Source: Bin55 sp965203735 (GTDB lineage: Bacteria; Pseudomonadota; Gammaproteobacteria; Pseudomonadales; Azotimanducaceae). From it: a DNA stretch of 64,000 nucleotides. The DNA is taken from positions 1,612,001 to 1,676,000 of the forward strand of contig OZ241909.1 of NCBI GenBank assembly GCA_965203735.1, written 5' to 3'. Below are positions 45,157 to 55,074 of the stretch, in pieces. Under the pieces are notes generated by a model. The model worked only from the letters and a program-made list of their open reading frames with translations, made no database searches and had not been told where the DNA came from. The translations under genes and the position numbers were made by a program. Each line of letters starts with the position of its first letter. Positions within the stretch are counted from its first letter, which is position 1.

Positions 45157-46949
45157 CAATTTGCATCCAGGAGATCCAGATGATCACTAATGATGTGACC
45201 TCGCAATGATTGGATTTGTTGATCGGAGAAGAAACTCGTTGATGTGTTCCAATTTACTTGCTGAACTGCGACCATCGAGCGAATCTCGACATTCGGAAAG
45301 TTCTCCAACGAGTCCACCAAGCCTTGTGGATCGATTTGTGCCCAGGCCGCGCCGACTCGAAGGTAGTACCCGTACACCATCCCGTTCTTGGACAGTTGCC
45401 TTGCCAAGTCCAGTGTCTCCTGTGTTCGCCCATCGAGTATTAGTGCTGTGGCAACAGCTACAAAGGCATTGAGCTTTGTCTTACCTTCTCGAACTCGTGG
45501 TAAGAGTTCCATTGCAGCATTCGGCTCAGATTGGGCGACGATCGATACGATCTCACCTTCCGGTCCGAATCCATGTTTGGGCATCGGCAAATTGCGAGCG
45601 ATTTCGAAGGAGAGACTCGCATCCCGCCAAACGAGCGACCTTGCCGCTGTAAGCAGGAGTTCGTTTCTAAGACTCTCAATTTCCGGAGTGGTGTTTATCC
45701 ACTCGATAGCTCCGTCTTGGTCTTTGGTCACCCACCGTTCGACCAAAGCGTTTGCGGCCGCGAATTGCGACTCTTCGTTCAAGCGTAGTACGGCGTCGGC
45801 CGACTCACGAGGCGAAGTCGCCGAGATCATTCTCCCAATCGCTACTGCGCTGGCGTCTCCTCGCAACGCCTCCGGAATCAGATGCAGTTTGTCCAGTATC
45901 AAAGCGGGATCCCCTTCGACTTGGCCAGTTAGTGGGTCTCTGCGAAACCACTCCGAGAGTACATTTCGTTCAAGTCTCCTACGAAAACCACTCGAAGGTA
46001 GATCATGAACCCTATTTAATGCAGCAACGGGGTCTATTCGGGTCAAGAAGTTCACCATTGAAATGATGGTCGTGGTGCGGCCGGGGAAGTGATGTTCGAT
46101 TGCGAAGTCGAACGCCTCTTGTGGAGATGAGAACACGAGCCCCGTCAGGATGTTTTCGAGTACGTACTTCTGTGCTTCGTAGCTAGCCAGAGACGTTCTC
46201 ACCTCTTCAAGAACACTAATTCCAGACTCATCGATCCACTTCCTTGCAACCCTAGCCAAGTCGTCGTAGTGAATGGGGTTCGGTTGAGTTCGTTCAACTA
46301 CTTCGTACCAGACTCTCTTGGGATTCTCAAGAGAATCACCAATTAACGGTTCGATGTGAGATGCCGAAGGAAATTCGACAAAACTTGTGCCAAAGCGCGG
46401 TCTAAGGGTGCGCAATAGACCTTCTGACCGCAGTCCAAGCTCCTGTTCAATTGCTCGTCTTCGGTTTAGCGACAAGTCTTCGCTGGCCGCAAAAACTGAA
46501 TCAAGCATGTCTCGTTGGTCGAGATATGGCAGGCTCTTCACTCGTTCAGTCGATCCATCTGGATCGATCTGCGCCCACTCAAAAAAGACTATGCCCATCA
46601 ATGACGATCGATTGGGTTCAAGTCGCTTCAGGGCGAATTCCAGTGCATGCTCTGGATCGATCTGCGCCAGTCGTCGGACTAAGAGAGCTTGGAAGTCCGT
46701 TCGTGCCTTCGGCTTGACTTTCCAGGACAGTTGCGTGGATTGTGTGAGCCAATCACCAATCTTGCCTCCGTCAAGTTCGTGGATCCATGACGCAAACGCT
46801 AGATTTCGCTCAAAGGGAGCATCCGGAATGTCGAGATCCTCAATTCGATCAGGAAGAAGTTTCAGTGTTGCCGGGTCGTCCCCAACGACATAGACAGCAG
46901 CGAAAAGAAGAAGAAAGGTCGACACAGAGGCTTGTATTGGAAATCTCAT
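45156..46949 (-). CDS. Exported helical-repeat protein, B type (B4)
   Basis: 597 residues. Signal peptide at the N-terminus (hydrophobic STFLLLFAAVYVVG). The B-type opening follows: LPDRIEDLDIPDAPFERN and FASWI. Helical repeats, the signature AMELLPRVREGKTKLNAF and AWAQIDPQGLVDSLENFP, and the end DLLDAN complete it. It is the most diverged B protein, with an altered stretch around residues 160-200. The bases just before its ATG match those of B1 and B3. The stop TGA overlaps the A4 ATG by one base. Confidence 0.82.
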   Translation of the reverse strand: MRFPIQASVSTFLLLFAAVYVVGDDPATLKLLPDRIEDLDIPDAPFERNLAFASWIHELDGGKIGDWLTQSTQLSWKVKPKARTDFQALLVRRLAQIDPEHALEFALKRLEPNRSSLMGIVFFEWAQIDPDGSTERVKSLPYLDQRDMLDSVFAASEDLSLNRRRAIEQELGLRSEGLLRTLRPRFGTSFVEFPSASHIEPLIGDSLENPKRVWYEVVERTQPNPIHYDDLARVARKWIDESGISVLEEVRTSLASYEAQKYVLENILTGLVFSSPQEAFDFAIEHHFPGRTTTIISMVNFLTRIDPVAALNRVHDLPSSGFRRRLERNVLSEWFRRDPLTGQVEGDPALILDKLHLIPEALRGDASAVAIGRMISATSPRESADAVLRLNEESQFAAANALVERWVTKDQDGAIEWINTTPEIESLRNELLLTAARSLVWRDASLSFEIARNLPMPKHGFGPEGEIVSIVAQSEPNAAMELLPRVREGKTKLNAFVAVATALILDGRTQETLDLARQLSKNGMVYGYYLRVGAAWAQIDPQGLVDSLENFPNVEIRSMVAVQQVNWNTSTSFFSDQQIQSLRGHIISDHLDLLDAN

Positions 46950-47177
46950 TTCAGATCTGCGCTTCGAGTTTGATTCTTCAATATCAGTGGTAGGTAGTGA
47001 TGCAGTGCAATTCGAAAACTGAGAGAGACTCAGAAGTGGGGGTGAGATTGCAGACAGTAAGAGAACGCTTTGCTTTAATCAATATCTCCCAATTCGAACT
47101 CTGTTATACGAAGATCTATGGTCATCTCTTAGCTCTCTTTGGAAAAGTCGAAGAAATTGATTGGCGTTGCAAGTGTG

Positions 47178-49028
47178 TTAGTGCCAGTCTACCCAGTTGC
47201 GATCCGCATTGGACAAGTACTGCTGCAAGGAGTTTACTTGCGCTTCTTCCAGGGTACTCTGTCTTCGGTCCGCGCGTAAAAGAAACGCTGCGGCGGAGGA
47301 TTTGTGCTTTGGAGACGGGAATCCCCCTATAGATTCAAGCAGACTGATTGGATCCTCCCGACTCCAATCGGCGAATAGTCGAAAATAGTAACGATCGCTA
47401 ACGAGTTCTGGTAATTGCTGGCCAAGTTCGAGTGCATCAGTTATATCCCCTTGGAATACAAGCGCGTCACCCAAATGAAGAGCGGCGACAAACTTAGTGT
47501 CTTCGTCCCTGATAACGCTAAGTAAGTCCAAAGCCAATTGAGAGTCGCTCTTGCCAATCTTCTCCATGACCTCTGCCACTAGTTCATCAGATGGCGGGAG
47601 CGAGTATTGAAGATCGGCTGGTAAATCCCCAAGTAAGTCACTTGAGCCACGATCCCATTGTGTACAAGGCACTCCCAATGCGATTTGGAAAGCCCCTTTC
47701 GGATCTGTGTACAGTGAACAGTAAACCAACCCGCGACGTAATTCTGCCACGATGGGTTTGTTGACCGGATCGCTCAGCAACCAGTCCAGCAAAGTACTTG
47801 GCTCGTGATTTGACCAAATACTCAACAGCCAAGAAACCGCTATAGTTCGCAATTTCAAGTCTTCAATTTGCAGAGCGTATTCGCCGGCTTCCTGCAATGA
47901 ACCTTTGGCTATCTCACCCACTCCTATCCGTGCTGCGCCGTACCGAACAGGTTCTGGAAGTACGTCAAGATTTTGTAGGATGTAGCGCGGTTCCTTTTCA
48001 GCCCATACGAGTGCCACCTCACCCTGTAGAAGATGACGTAGGCGTCTGCCATCGTCTCTAACTGTGTAGGTGGCTTCAAGCGCACCTTTCGGGTGCATTT
48101 CTGCCCATATGCGTATCAATTCCTCTGCTAAGCCAGCGTCTATGCTAGGGAGTTTGAGGACGTAATTCAGCGCGAAACCTGGATCCTCCAAAGCAATGTG
48201 CTCAAGCAATCTGCGAAGGCTAAAACTGATTCCGTAAGAACCGCGCCCGGCGGATAGAGCACGAATCTCCTCGAGCGCGGAGATTCCTTCTGCTTGGTAC
48301 CACTGAATTGCAAGGCTCGCCCGCAGAGATCTAATGCTTGAAAAATTGTCGTTTCCAGAGAGTTTGTTTAGTCTCTTCCACATGTCTTTGGGATCTTGTA
48401 CAGATTGAGCATTCAGCCAATCGGAAAGTACAGTTGCTATATCTTCCTCGTTAAGATCCAGCTCTAGACCGACATCGAACACATCTGACAACTCAACCTC
48501 AATTCGAGCATCGAGAAGACCAAGCATCGCAATATCTCTTGACCATGTGTCAAGTTTTCTCGCGTGACTGAGTGCAGCACTTGGGTCAATATTCGCCCAG
48601 GATTCGAAAATTTCCCGCAGGTACAGGTCGCTTTCGTAGTCGTTCCTCTTCTCCACATACTCAAGTGCTTCGATTGGATCGTGATTCGTTAGTCTTTGCA
48701 GAATGGCGATCTGCAATTCGCTACGTACACGATCCGAATTTTTCAATCCAGACTTGCCGGTGACTGCACTTAGGATGTCTTTCAATTCTCTTGCGTCGAC
48801 GCCAGCAACAAAGGAATACACTTTGGAGAATCTCAATGCTGATTGCGTGTGCAGTTCGCGATCTTCCAACATACTCAATGCAGTAGTCAGACTTTCGGAG
48901 TGCTCTTCTTCTCCAAGAACCGGTTCAGCAAGATTGAAGAACAAACTACATAGCACAAACAATTTCGCAAGCAAATCACGAAGTTGCCACGGGCAACCCC
49001 GACTTAGTTCGGATCGCGGTGCAGTCAT
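47178..49028 (-). CDS. Exported helical-repeat protein, A type (A3)
   Basis: 616 residues from ATG 49028 (TGATG overlap with B3). Signal-peptide-like start (LLAKLFVLCSLFFNLAEPVLG). A-type layout; its closest relative is A2, with which it shares LPPSD, VAEVME and the altered signature ALDLLSVIRDEDTKFVAA, in which the usual Pro and Gly are replaced. The end is VDWH. Repeat cores such as VWAEKEPRYILQNLDVLP are nearly invariant among the four A proteins. Confidence 0.82.
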   Translation of the reverse strand: MTAPRSELSRGCPWQLRDLLAKLFVLCSLFFNLAEPVLGEEEHSESLTTALSMLEDRELHTQSALRFSKVYSFVAGVDARELKDILSAVTGKSGLKNSDRVRSELQIAILQRLTNHDPIEALEYVEKRNDYESDLYLREIFESWANIDPSAALSHARKLDTWSRDIAMLGLLDARIEVELSDVFDVGLELDLNEEDIATVLSDWLNAQSVQDPKDMWKRLNKLSGNDNFSSIRSLRASLAIQWYQAEGISALEEIRALSAGRGSYGISFSLRRLLEHIALEDPGFALNYVLKLPSIDAGLAEELIRIWAEMHPKGALEATYTVRDDGRRLRHLLQGEVALVWAEKEPRYILQNLDVLPEPVRYGAARIGVGEIAKGSLQEAGEYALQIEDLKLRTIAVSWLLSIWSNHEPSTLLDWLLSDPVNKPIVAELRRGLVYCSLYTDPKGAFQIALGVPCTQWDRGSSDLLGDLPADLQYSLPPSDELVAEVMEKIGKSDSQLALDLLSVIRDEDTKFVAALHLGDALVFQGDITDALELGQQLPELVSDRYYFRLFADWSREDPISLLESIGGFPSPKHKSSAAAFLLRADRRQSTLEEAQVNSLQQYLSNADRNWVDWH

Positions 49029-50815
49029 CAATTCTCATCCAGAAGATCTTGATAGTCAGCCGTGAGGTAACTTCGTAGTGATTGAACTTGCCGTTGGGAC
49101 AAGTGATTTGTTGATCTGTTGGTGTGTAGTTGTTGTGCTGCGATTGAAGGTCGAACCAACATGGGAAATTGGTCCATTGAATCCACAAGCCCTTGTGTAT
49201 CGGTTTGAGCCCAAGTTGTAGCAACTCGATGATAGTACGTAGCCTGCCACGCATATTTCCCGGGCAGTTGTGCCCCCAAGTCGAGTGCTTCGCTGGTTCG
49301 ACCATGCTGTAGCAACTGGGTACCAACACTCAGATATGCTTTGAGCTTGGTCTTACCTTCACGGACGCGAGGCAGGAGATCCATTGCAGTGTCCAGATAA
49401 CGTGGAGCTATACTCACAATAAATTCACCTTCAAGTCCGAATCCATGATCTGGTGTAGGTAGCTCACGAGCGATATCGAATGCAATAGGGCTTTTTGGGT
49501 CGAGCGACCATACCAACGTTTGGAGGACTTCAGTTCGAATGTCTTCGATTTCTGGATTGGTTCTTGCCCATACAATCGCACTCTGGTGGTCTTTCTGTAG
49601 CCACTCTTTCATTAATGCACGAGTGGCTACCAGTTTTGACTGTTCGTCCAATCGCAACAAAGCTTCTACCGCTTCCAGCGGCGACCCTCTCCAAACCATA
49701 ACCTCTATTGCGTGCGCACTGGCGACTCCGCGTAACTCCCCTGGAATCAGATGCAGACTCTCTAGGATCGATGAAGGCTCCTCACGGTAATACCCTGTTA
49801 GTGAGAATTTGGGAAGCCAAATCTCTAGGACAACTTGCTCAAGTAGTCTGCGAAATGCGCTTGATGGCATCGAATGAACTTTGTTGAGCGTCGCGACGGG
49901 ATCAACATCCGCCCACTTTCTCACCATCGATTTGATGGTCTCAGTTCGACCTGGAATCTTGTGGCTTGCCGCATAGCCAAGAGCTTCTTCCGGCATCGTC
50001 TGCATTAGCTTAAGTAGCGTAAGGCCGATAACACTCTTCCGTATGCCGTAGTCCGTTAGTGACTCTTGGATTGCATCCAGTACTCCAACTCCTGACTCAT
50101 TAGCCCAGGCCGCAGCGACATCAGTCAAGTCTTGGTAGTGGATGGCGTTGGGTCGAGCATGCTCGACTATGTCGTACCAGACTTTCGCGGGATTTTCGAT
50201 CGAGTTGCGTATCAGAGAATCAATTTGGGTTGAGGCGGGACGTATGCCATTGTCGACCAAAACACGGAATCCTGGGGGACGTTCAGGACGGTTCGTGTAG
50301 ATTGCAAATTCTCTTCCGATTGTGTGTAGCGCGTCAGGGGAGAATTCTTCATTGGATTTGAACACGGTATGCAGTATTTCTTGACTGTCGCGAACTGGTA
50401 AGCTCTTTGCTTGCCCAATGGCGCCATTCAGATCTATCTGTGCCCATTCCCGAAAGACCAAGGTCATCATTGTGGAGCGATTGGGTTCACGACGTTGCAG
50501 AACGAATTCCAATGCTTGCGCGGGGTCGAGCGCCACCAATCGGCTGAGTAACAGAGACTGCAAATCCTTGCGAGTTCTTGGTTTGACGTTCCAGGAAGCT
50601 TTCGTGGATTGTGTGAGCCAATCCACAATCTCTTCTTCGTCAAGCTCAAGGATCCACGACGCAAACGCTACATTCCGTTCGAAGGGAAGAACTGGAATTT
50701 CAAGATCTTCAATTCGGTCCGGAAGATTATTGGGCTCGGCCAAGTCTTCCACATTAGCGAAAGCGGTTGGACTGAGAAGCAACATCAGAACGACGGCTTG
50801 AGCGAGGATTTTCAT
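49028..50815 (-). CDS. Exported helical-repeat protein, B type (B3)
   Basis: 595 residues from the ATG at 50815. The frame is open to 50857, but the sequence before 50815 matches the untranslated DNA just upstream of the other B starts (CATTTCAG on the + strand), so the shorter start is preferred; the protein then begins with a signal peptide (KILAQAVVLMLLLSPTAFA). B-type body with AMDLLPRVREGKTKLKAY and TWAQTDTQGLVDSMDQFP, in which the usual DP is DT. It is strongly similar to B2 in the middle third (LEQVVLEIWLPKF, then SSILESLHLIP). Confidence 0.8.
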   Translation of the reverse strand: MKILAQAVVLMLLLSPTAFANVEDLAEPNNLPDRIEDLEIPVLPFERNVAFASWILELDEEEIVDWLTQSTKASWNVKPRTRKDLQSLLLSRLVALDPAQALEFVLQRREPNRSTMMTLVFREWAQIDLNGAIGQAKSLPVRDSQEILHTVFKSNEEFSPDALHTIGREFAIYTNRPERPPGFRVLVDNGIRPASTQIDSLIRNSIENPAKVWYDIVEHARPNAIHYQDLTDVAAAWANESGVGVLDAIQESLTDYGIRKSVIGLTLLKLMQTMPEEALGYAASHKIPGRTETIKSMVRKWADVDPVATLNKVHSMPSSAFRRLLEQVVLEIWLPKFSLTGYYREEPSSILESLHLIPGELRGVASAHAIEVMVWRGSPLEAVEALLRLDEQSKLVATRALMKEWLQKDHQSAIVWARTNPEIEDIRTEVLQTLVWSLDPKSPIAFDIARELPTPDHGFGLEGEFIVSIAPRYLDTAMDLLPRVREGKTKLKAYLSVGTQLLQHGRTSEALDLGAQLPGKYAWQATYYHRVATTWAQTDTQGLVDSMDQFPMLVRPSIAAQQLHTNRSTNHLSQRQVQSLRSYLTADYQDLLDEN

Positions 50816-50915
50816 TTCAGTTGGAATGGACCTCATTGACCACTGTTGACGAGTCATTCAAGAGCTTCAATGATTACCCGAGGGAAGGGGGAGATTGAAT
50901 GTCAAAAAGAGCTTG

Positions 50916-52745
50916 TTAATGCCAATCGACCCAGTATTGATCTGACTCCGACAAGTGTTGCCGCAACGAATCAACTTGAGCGTCGTTAAAGGCATTCCGC
51001 CTGCGATCTGCTCGAAGGAGGCGGGCAGCGACGGAGGATTTATGCTTCGCAGATGGGAATTCGTCTATAGACTCAATCAGGCTGACCGGATCTTCGTGAC
51101 TCCAATTAGAAGCAAGTCGAGAATAGTAACGATCACGGTGGGTCTCTGGCAGTTGGTGTGCGAGTTGGAGTGCATCGGATACCTTCCCTTGGAATACAAG
51201 CGCTTCACCCAAATGGAGCGCGGCGACAAACTTCGTATCTTCCTCCCGTACAACGCTAAGCAGGTCCAAAGCCAATTGAGAGTCGCTCTTGCCAATACTC
51301 TCCATGACCTCTGCCACTAGTACGTCAGATGGCGGGAGTGAGTATTGAAGATCGGGCGGTAAGTCCTCAAGTAAGTATTCAGAGGTGCCTTCCCATTGTG
51401 AAGAAGGCAGTCCTAGTGCGATTTGAAAAGCCCCTTTTGGGTCCGAGTCCAATGAGCGGGAGACCAGTTGATTCCGTAATTCCTCCACAATGGGTTGATT
51501 GACCGGATCGTTCAAGACCCAGTCCAGCAACGTGCTTGGCTCGTGGGTCGTCCAAATGGGCATTAGCCATGAAACTGCCATTCTTCGCAATTTCAGATCT
51601 TCAATCTGCAACGCATATTCGCCAGCTTCCTGTAGGGAAATCTTGGCTATCTCAGCCACTCCTGCTCGTGCTGCAACGTAACGAACAGGTTCTGGTAGTG
51701 CGTCGAGGTTTTGCAGCAAGTAGCGTGGTTCCTTTTCGGCCCAAACAGACGCAATCTCCTGCTGGAGATCTCGACGTATGCCCCCGTCTCTGACAGTGTA
51801 GGTTGCTTCGAGAGCGCTCTGCAGGTCCGCTTCTGCCCAAGTGCGAATCAGTTCTTCTTCCAAGCTATAGTTCCTGCTGCGCATGTCGAGGACGTAGTTC
51901 AGCGCAAAGCCAGGATTTTCCAATGCAATGTGCAGGAGTATTCGGCGAAGACTGGAACTGGCGTCTCTCTTAGATAGAGCGCGAATCTCATCGAGAACAG
52001 AGATTCCTTCTGCTTGGTACCACTGAAATGCGACGCTTTCCAGCTGACGTCCGATACCCGTAATTCTGTAGTTCTCTGCAATCGTGTAAAGCCTGATCCA
52101 CATGTCTTTTGGATCTTGAACAGATTCAGCATTCAGCCAATCGACAAGAACATTCGCTACACTCACATCGTTAAGGTCCAGCTCTCGACCAATATCGAAC
52201 ACTCCTGACAAATCACCTTCAATTTGAGCGTCGAGAAGACCGAGCATCGCTGGAATCTTTGACTTTCTGTCAAGTTTTCTTGCGTGGTCGATTGCAGATT
52301 CTAGGTCGAAAGTGGCCCAGGCTTCGAATACCGATTGCAGATACATATCGCTATTGGAATCGTTCGTTGACTTCACAAACTCCAGCGCTTCAACAGGGTC
52401 GTGATTCGTTAGTTTTTGGAGGAGGGCGACCTGCAATTCTTTGCGTACGCGTTGCGAGATTCCCGATCCAGATTTACCGGCAACGGAACTTAGGACGCCT
52501 AGCAATTCTCCAGTGTCGAGGCCAGCAACATATGAATACACTTTGGAAAATCTCAAAGTTGATTGCTTGTGCAGATCCCGATCTTTCAACATACTCGTTG
52601 CAGATGCACGGCTTTCAGACTGCTTTTCTACTCCAAGAACTGGTGTGACAAGAATCAAGATCAAACTACACGCCAAAAGTAATTTCGTGGGAAATTCACG
52701 AAGATATCCCCCGAAGAAGATTTGTGTAGCTCGTAAGATGGTCAT
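50916..52745 (-). CDS. Exported helical-repeat protein, A type (A2)
   Basis: 609 residues from ATG 52745 (TGATG overlap with B2). Signal peptide core KLLLACSLILILVTPVLG. It is the partner of A3 by sequence: LPPSD, VAEVMESIGKSDSQLALDLL and VREEDTKFVAALHLGEALVF. Second signature NWSHEDPVSLIESIDEFP. It ends in VDWH. Only 100 bases separate its stop from the B3 start, the shortest gap between cassettes. Confidence 0.82.
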   Translation of the reverse strand: MTILRATQIFFGGYLREFPTKLLLACSLILILVTPVLGVEKQSESRASATSMLKDRDLHKQSTLRFSKVYSYVAGLDTGELLGVLSSVAGKSGSGISQRVRKELQVALLQKLTNHDPVEALEFVKSTNDSNSDMYLQSVFEAWATFDLESAIDHARKLDRKSKIPAMLGLLDAQIEGDLSGVFDIGRELDLNDVSVANVLVDWLNAESVQDPKDMWIRLYTIAENYRITGIGRQLESVAFQWYQAEGISVLDEIRALSKRDASSSLRRILLHIALENPGFALNYVLDMRSRNYSLEEELIRTWAEADLQSALEATYTVRDGGIRRDLQQEIASVWAEKEPRYLLQNLDALPEPVRYVAARAGVAEIAKISLQEAGEYALQIEDLKLRRMAVSWLMPIWTTHEPSTLLDWVLNDPVNQPIVEELRNQLVSRSLDSDPKGAFQIALGLPSSQWEGTSEYLLEDLPPDLQYSLPPSDVLVAEVMESIGKSDSQLALDLLSVVREEDTKFVAALHLGEALVFQGKVSDALQLAHQLPETHRDRYYSRLASNWSHEDPVSLIESIDEFPSAKHKSSVAARLLRADRRRNAFNDAQVDSLRQHLSESDQYWVDWH

Positions 52746-54535
52746 CAATTTCCCTCTATAAGATCTTGATGTTCATCGGTGAGGAACCTTCGCAGGGATT
52801 GAATTTGCTCCTCAGAAAAATAATTAGTGGAACTGTTCCAGCGTATTTGTTGCGCTGCGATTGCAGACCGAACCTCGTCAGTGGGGAATTGGTGCATTTC
52901 GTCTAAGAGCTCTTGTGGATCTCTTTGGGCCCAAGCTGTGCTTATTCGAAGGTAATAGCCCTTGGCAAATCCTCGCTCCGTCGGGAGTTGCGACCCTAGT
53001 CCAAGAGATTCCTTCATCCGACCGCTCCGCAGTAGTACGGTTCCAATAGTCACATACGCAATGAACTTTGTCCTACCTTCGCGGACTTGGGGCAAGAGTT
53101 CCATTGCAGTATCAAGGTCACCTCGAAAGAAACTTGTTAGCAATTCACCTTCAAGTCCAAAACCGTGAATTGGAGTAGGTAATTCCCTAGCGATTTGAAA
53201 GGCAAATTGGGGATCTTTTGGGGCCAGTGACAAAACCAATGTATGTAGGACTTCATTTCGAACATCTTCGATTTCTGGATGAGTTCTTGCCCATTCAATG
53301 GCACCTTTCTCGTCTTCTCGCAACCACTCTTTCAAAAGCATACGACTGGCTGCCAATTTGGAATGTTCATCCAGGTGCCACAAGGCTTCTACCGCTTCCA
53401 GCGGCGACTCCCTCCAAACCATAACCTCTATTGCGTGCGCACCGGCGACTCCGCGTAACTCCTCTGGAATCAGATGCAGACTCTCCAGGATCGATGAAGG
53501 ATCCTCACGGTAATACCCTGTTAATGGGAATTTGGGCAGCCAAATCTCTAGGACAACTTGCTCAAGCAGTCTGCGAAATGCGCTTGATGGCATCAAATGA
53601 ACCTTGTTGAGCGACTCGACGGGATCAACCTCCGCCCACTTTCTTACCATCGACTTGAGGGTCTCGGTTCGACCGGCAATATTGCGCTCGACCGCAAAGT
53701 CAAGCGCTTCTTCCGGCATCGTCAGCATTAGCTCAACTAGAGTGCGGCCAATAACGTTCCTTCGTACCTCGTAGTCGGTTAGAGACTCTCGAATTACCTC
53801 CAAAGCGTCAATTCCTGATTCGTTAACCCAAGCAGTTGCAACAGTGGTCAAGTCTTGGTAGTGGTTGGCGTTGGGTCGAGCTTTCTTGACTATGTCGTAC
53901 CAGACCTTCGCAGGATTCCTAATCGAAGCAGATACAAGTGGATCGACTTGAGTTGACGCCGGACGGATGCCATGATCAGGGGAAATATAGAAACCACGAG
54001 GACGTTTAGGAGGGTTTGCGTCGATTGCAAATTCTCTTTCGATTGTTCGTATCTCGTCAGACGAGAATTCCTCATTGGATTTGAAGACTGAATTCACTAC
54101 ATGCCGCCGATCGCGAGATGGCAGACCCTTCACGCGCCCAATTGCGTCACTCAAATCAGCCAGAGCCCACTCCTCAAATACTTTGGTCATCATTGCGGAG
54201 CGATTGGGCTCAAGACGTTGCAGTGCAAAATCAAGCGCCTGAGCAGGATCCAACTCCACCAATCGGTTGAAAAGCAGTGATTGGAAGTCCTTTCTTAACT
54301 TAGGTTTGACGTTCCAGGAATCTTGCGTGGATTGATTGAGCCAATCTCCCACCTTTTCTTCGTTCAACTCTAGGATCCACGAAGCAAACGCTACATTCCG
54401 TTCGAAAGGGAGAATCGGAATTTCAAGATCCTTGATGCGATCTGGAAGACTGTGTACAGCAGAATCTTCCGCTACTACAGAAGTCCCGATGATGACAAGA
54501 ATGGTCAGAATTGTTGTACGGAGAGACGATTTCAT
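52745..54535 (-). CDS. Exported helical-repeat protein, B type (B2)
   Basis: 596 residues. Short signal peptide (TTILTILVIIGTSVVA). B-type opening LPDRIKDLEIPILPFERN and FASWILEL, helical repeats, AMELLPQVREGRTKFIAY, and AWAQRDPQELLDEMHQFP. It ends in DLIEGN. Its closest relative is B3 over the central region. The upstream 539-base gap begins with a block also seen before B1. Confidence 0.82.
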   Translation of the reverse strand: MKSSLRTTILTILVIIGTSVVAEDSAVHSLPDRIKDLEIPILPFERNVAFASWILELNEEKVGDWLNQSTQDSWNVKPKLRKDFQSLLFNRLVELDPAQALDFALQRLEPNRSAMMTKVFEEWALADLSDAIGRVKGLPSRDRRHVVNSVFKSNEEFSSDEIRTIEREFAIDANPPKRPRGFYISPDHGIRPASTQVDPLVSASIRNPAKVWYDIVKKARPNANHYQDLTTVATAWVNESGIDALEVIRESLTDYEVRRNVIGRTLVELMLTMPEEALDFAVERNIAGRTETLKSMVRKWAEVDPVESLNKVHLMPSSAFRRLLEQVVLEIWLPKFPLTGYYREDPSSILESLHLIPEELRGVAGAHAIEVMVWRESPLEAVEALWHLDEHSKLAASRMLLKEWLREDEKGAIEWARTHPEIEDVRNEVLHTLVLSLAPKDPQFAFQIARELPTPIHGFGLEGELLTSFFRGDLDTAMELLPQVREGRTKFIAYVTIGTVLLRSGRMKESLGLGSQLPTERGFAKGYYLRISTAWAQRDPQELLDEMHQFPTDEVRSAIAAQQIRWNSSTNYFSEEQIQSLRRFLTDEHQDLIEGN

Positions 54536-55074
54536 ATCAGGTCAATTGGAACCCCCGAACAATGGAGTTCCGAGTAATTCAGATGATTCCAATTGCTGCG
54601 GAAAACTGAGTATTTGAGCTGAAGAAGTTTCAACTCGCTGACGACTAACACGTGGGTAAGTCCATCATGAACTCCGCGCCATCGAACGGACAGAATGGAT
54701 TGGCGGAGCTTCCATGACCAGTCACGCATCCAACTTCCATTGCTTCAAACTGTGCGCTAAGTTTGTGTCTTCAGTTCAAATGGTAATCCAAGTGTGCAGC
54801 AAATACCGCAAACCATTGAGACCTAGGAATGCCTGCATTGGAGAAAAATTTGCGAGGTTTCTGTTGGAATTCTTAGACTAACCCAGAAAATCATCTATCT
54901 GGTTGTATTGGAGCCTTTGAACGTTCTTCCGGCCAGGTCTTGCCTTGAACTTCGGTAGACTGATGAAAAGCTAACCAAGCTAGTAGTTCACAGACCTAAT
55001 CCCGATGGGAAGGAAACAGCATTCCTCTCGTTTGAGTTTGAAAATCGCAGAGATCGAATGTCAACAGATTCTTG
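54536..55074. other. Long gap between cassettes 1 and 2
   Basis: 539 bases without a credible gene. The first 70 bases or so (read from B2 outward) align with the DNA upstream of B1, sharing TCAATTG, ATTCA and CCAATTGC, so they probably hold the B2 promoter region. The far end next to A1 resembles the trailer after A2 (GAATGTCAA, then CTTG and TAAT). The middle, about 54650-54960, shows nothing I can name. Confidence 0.5.
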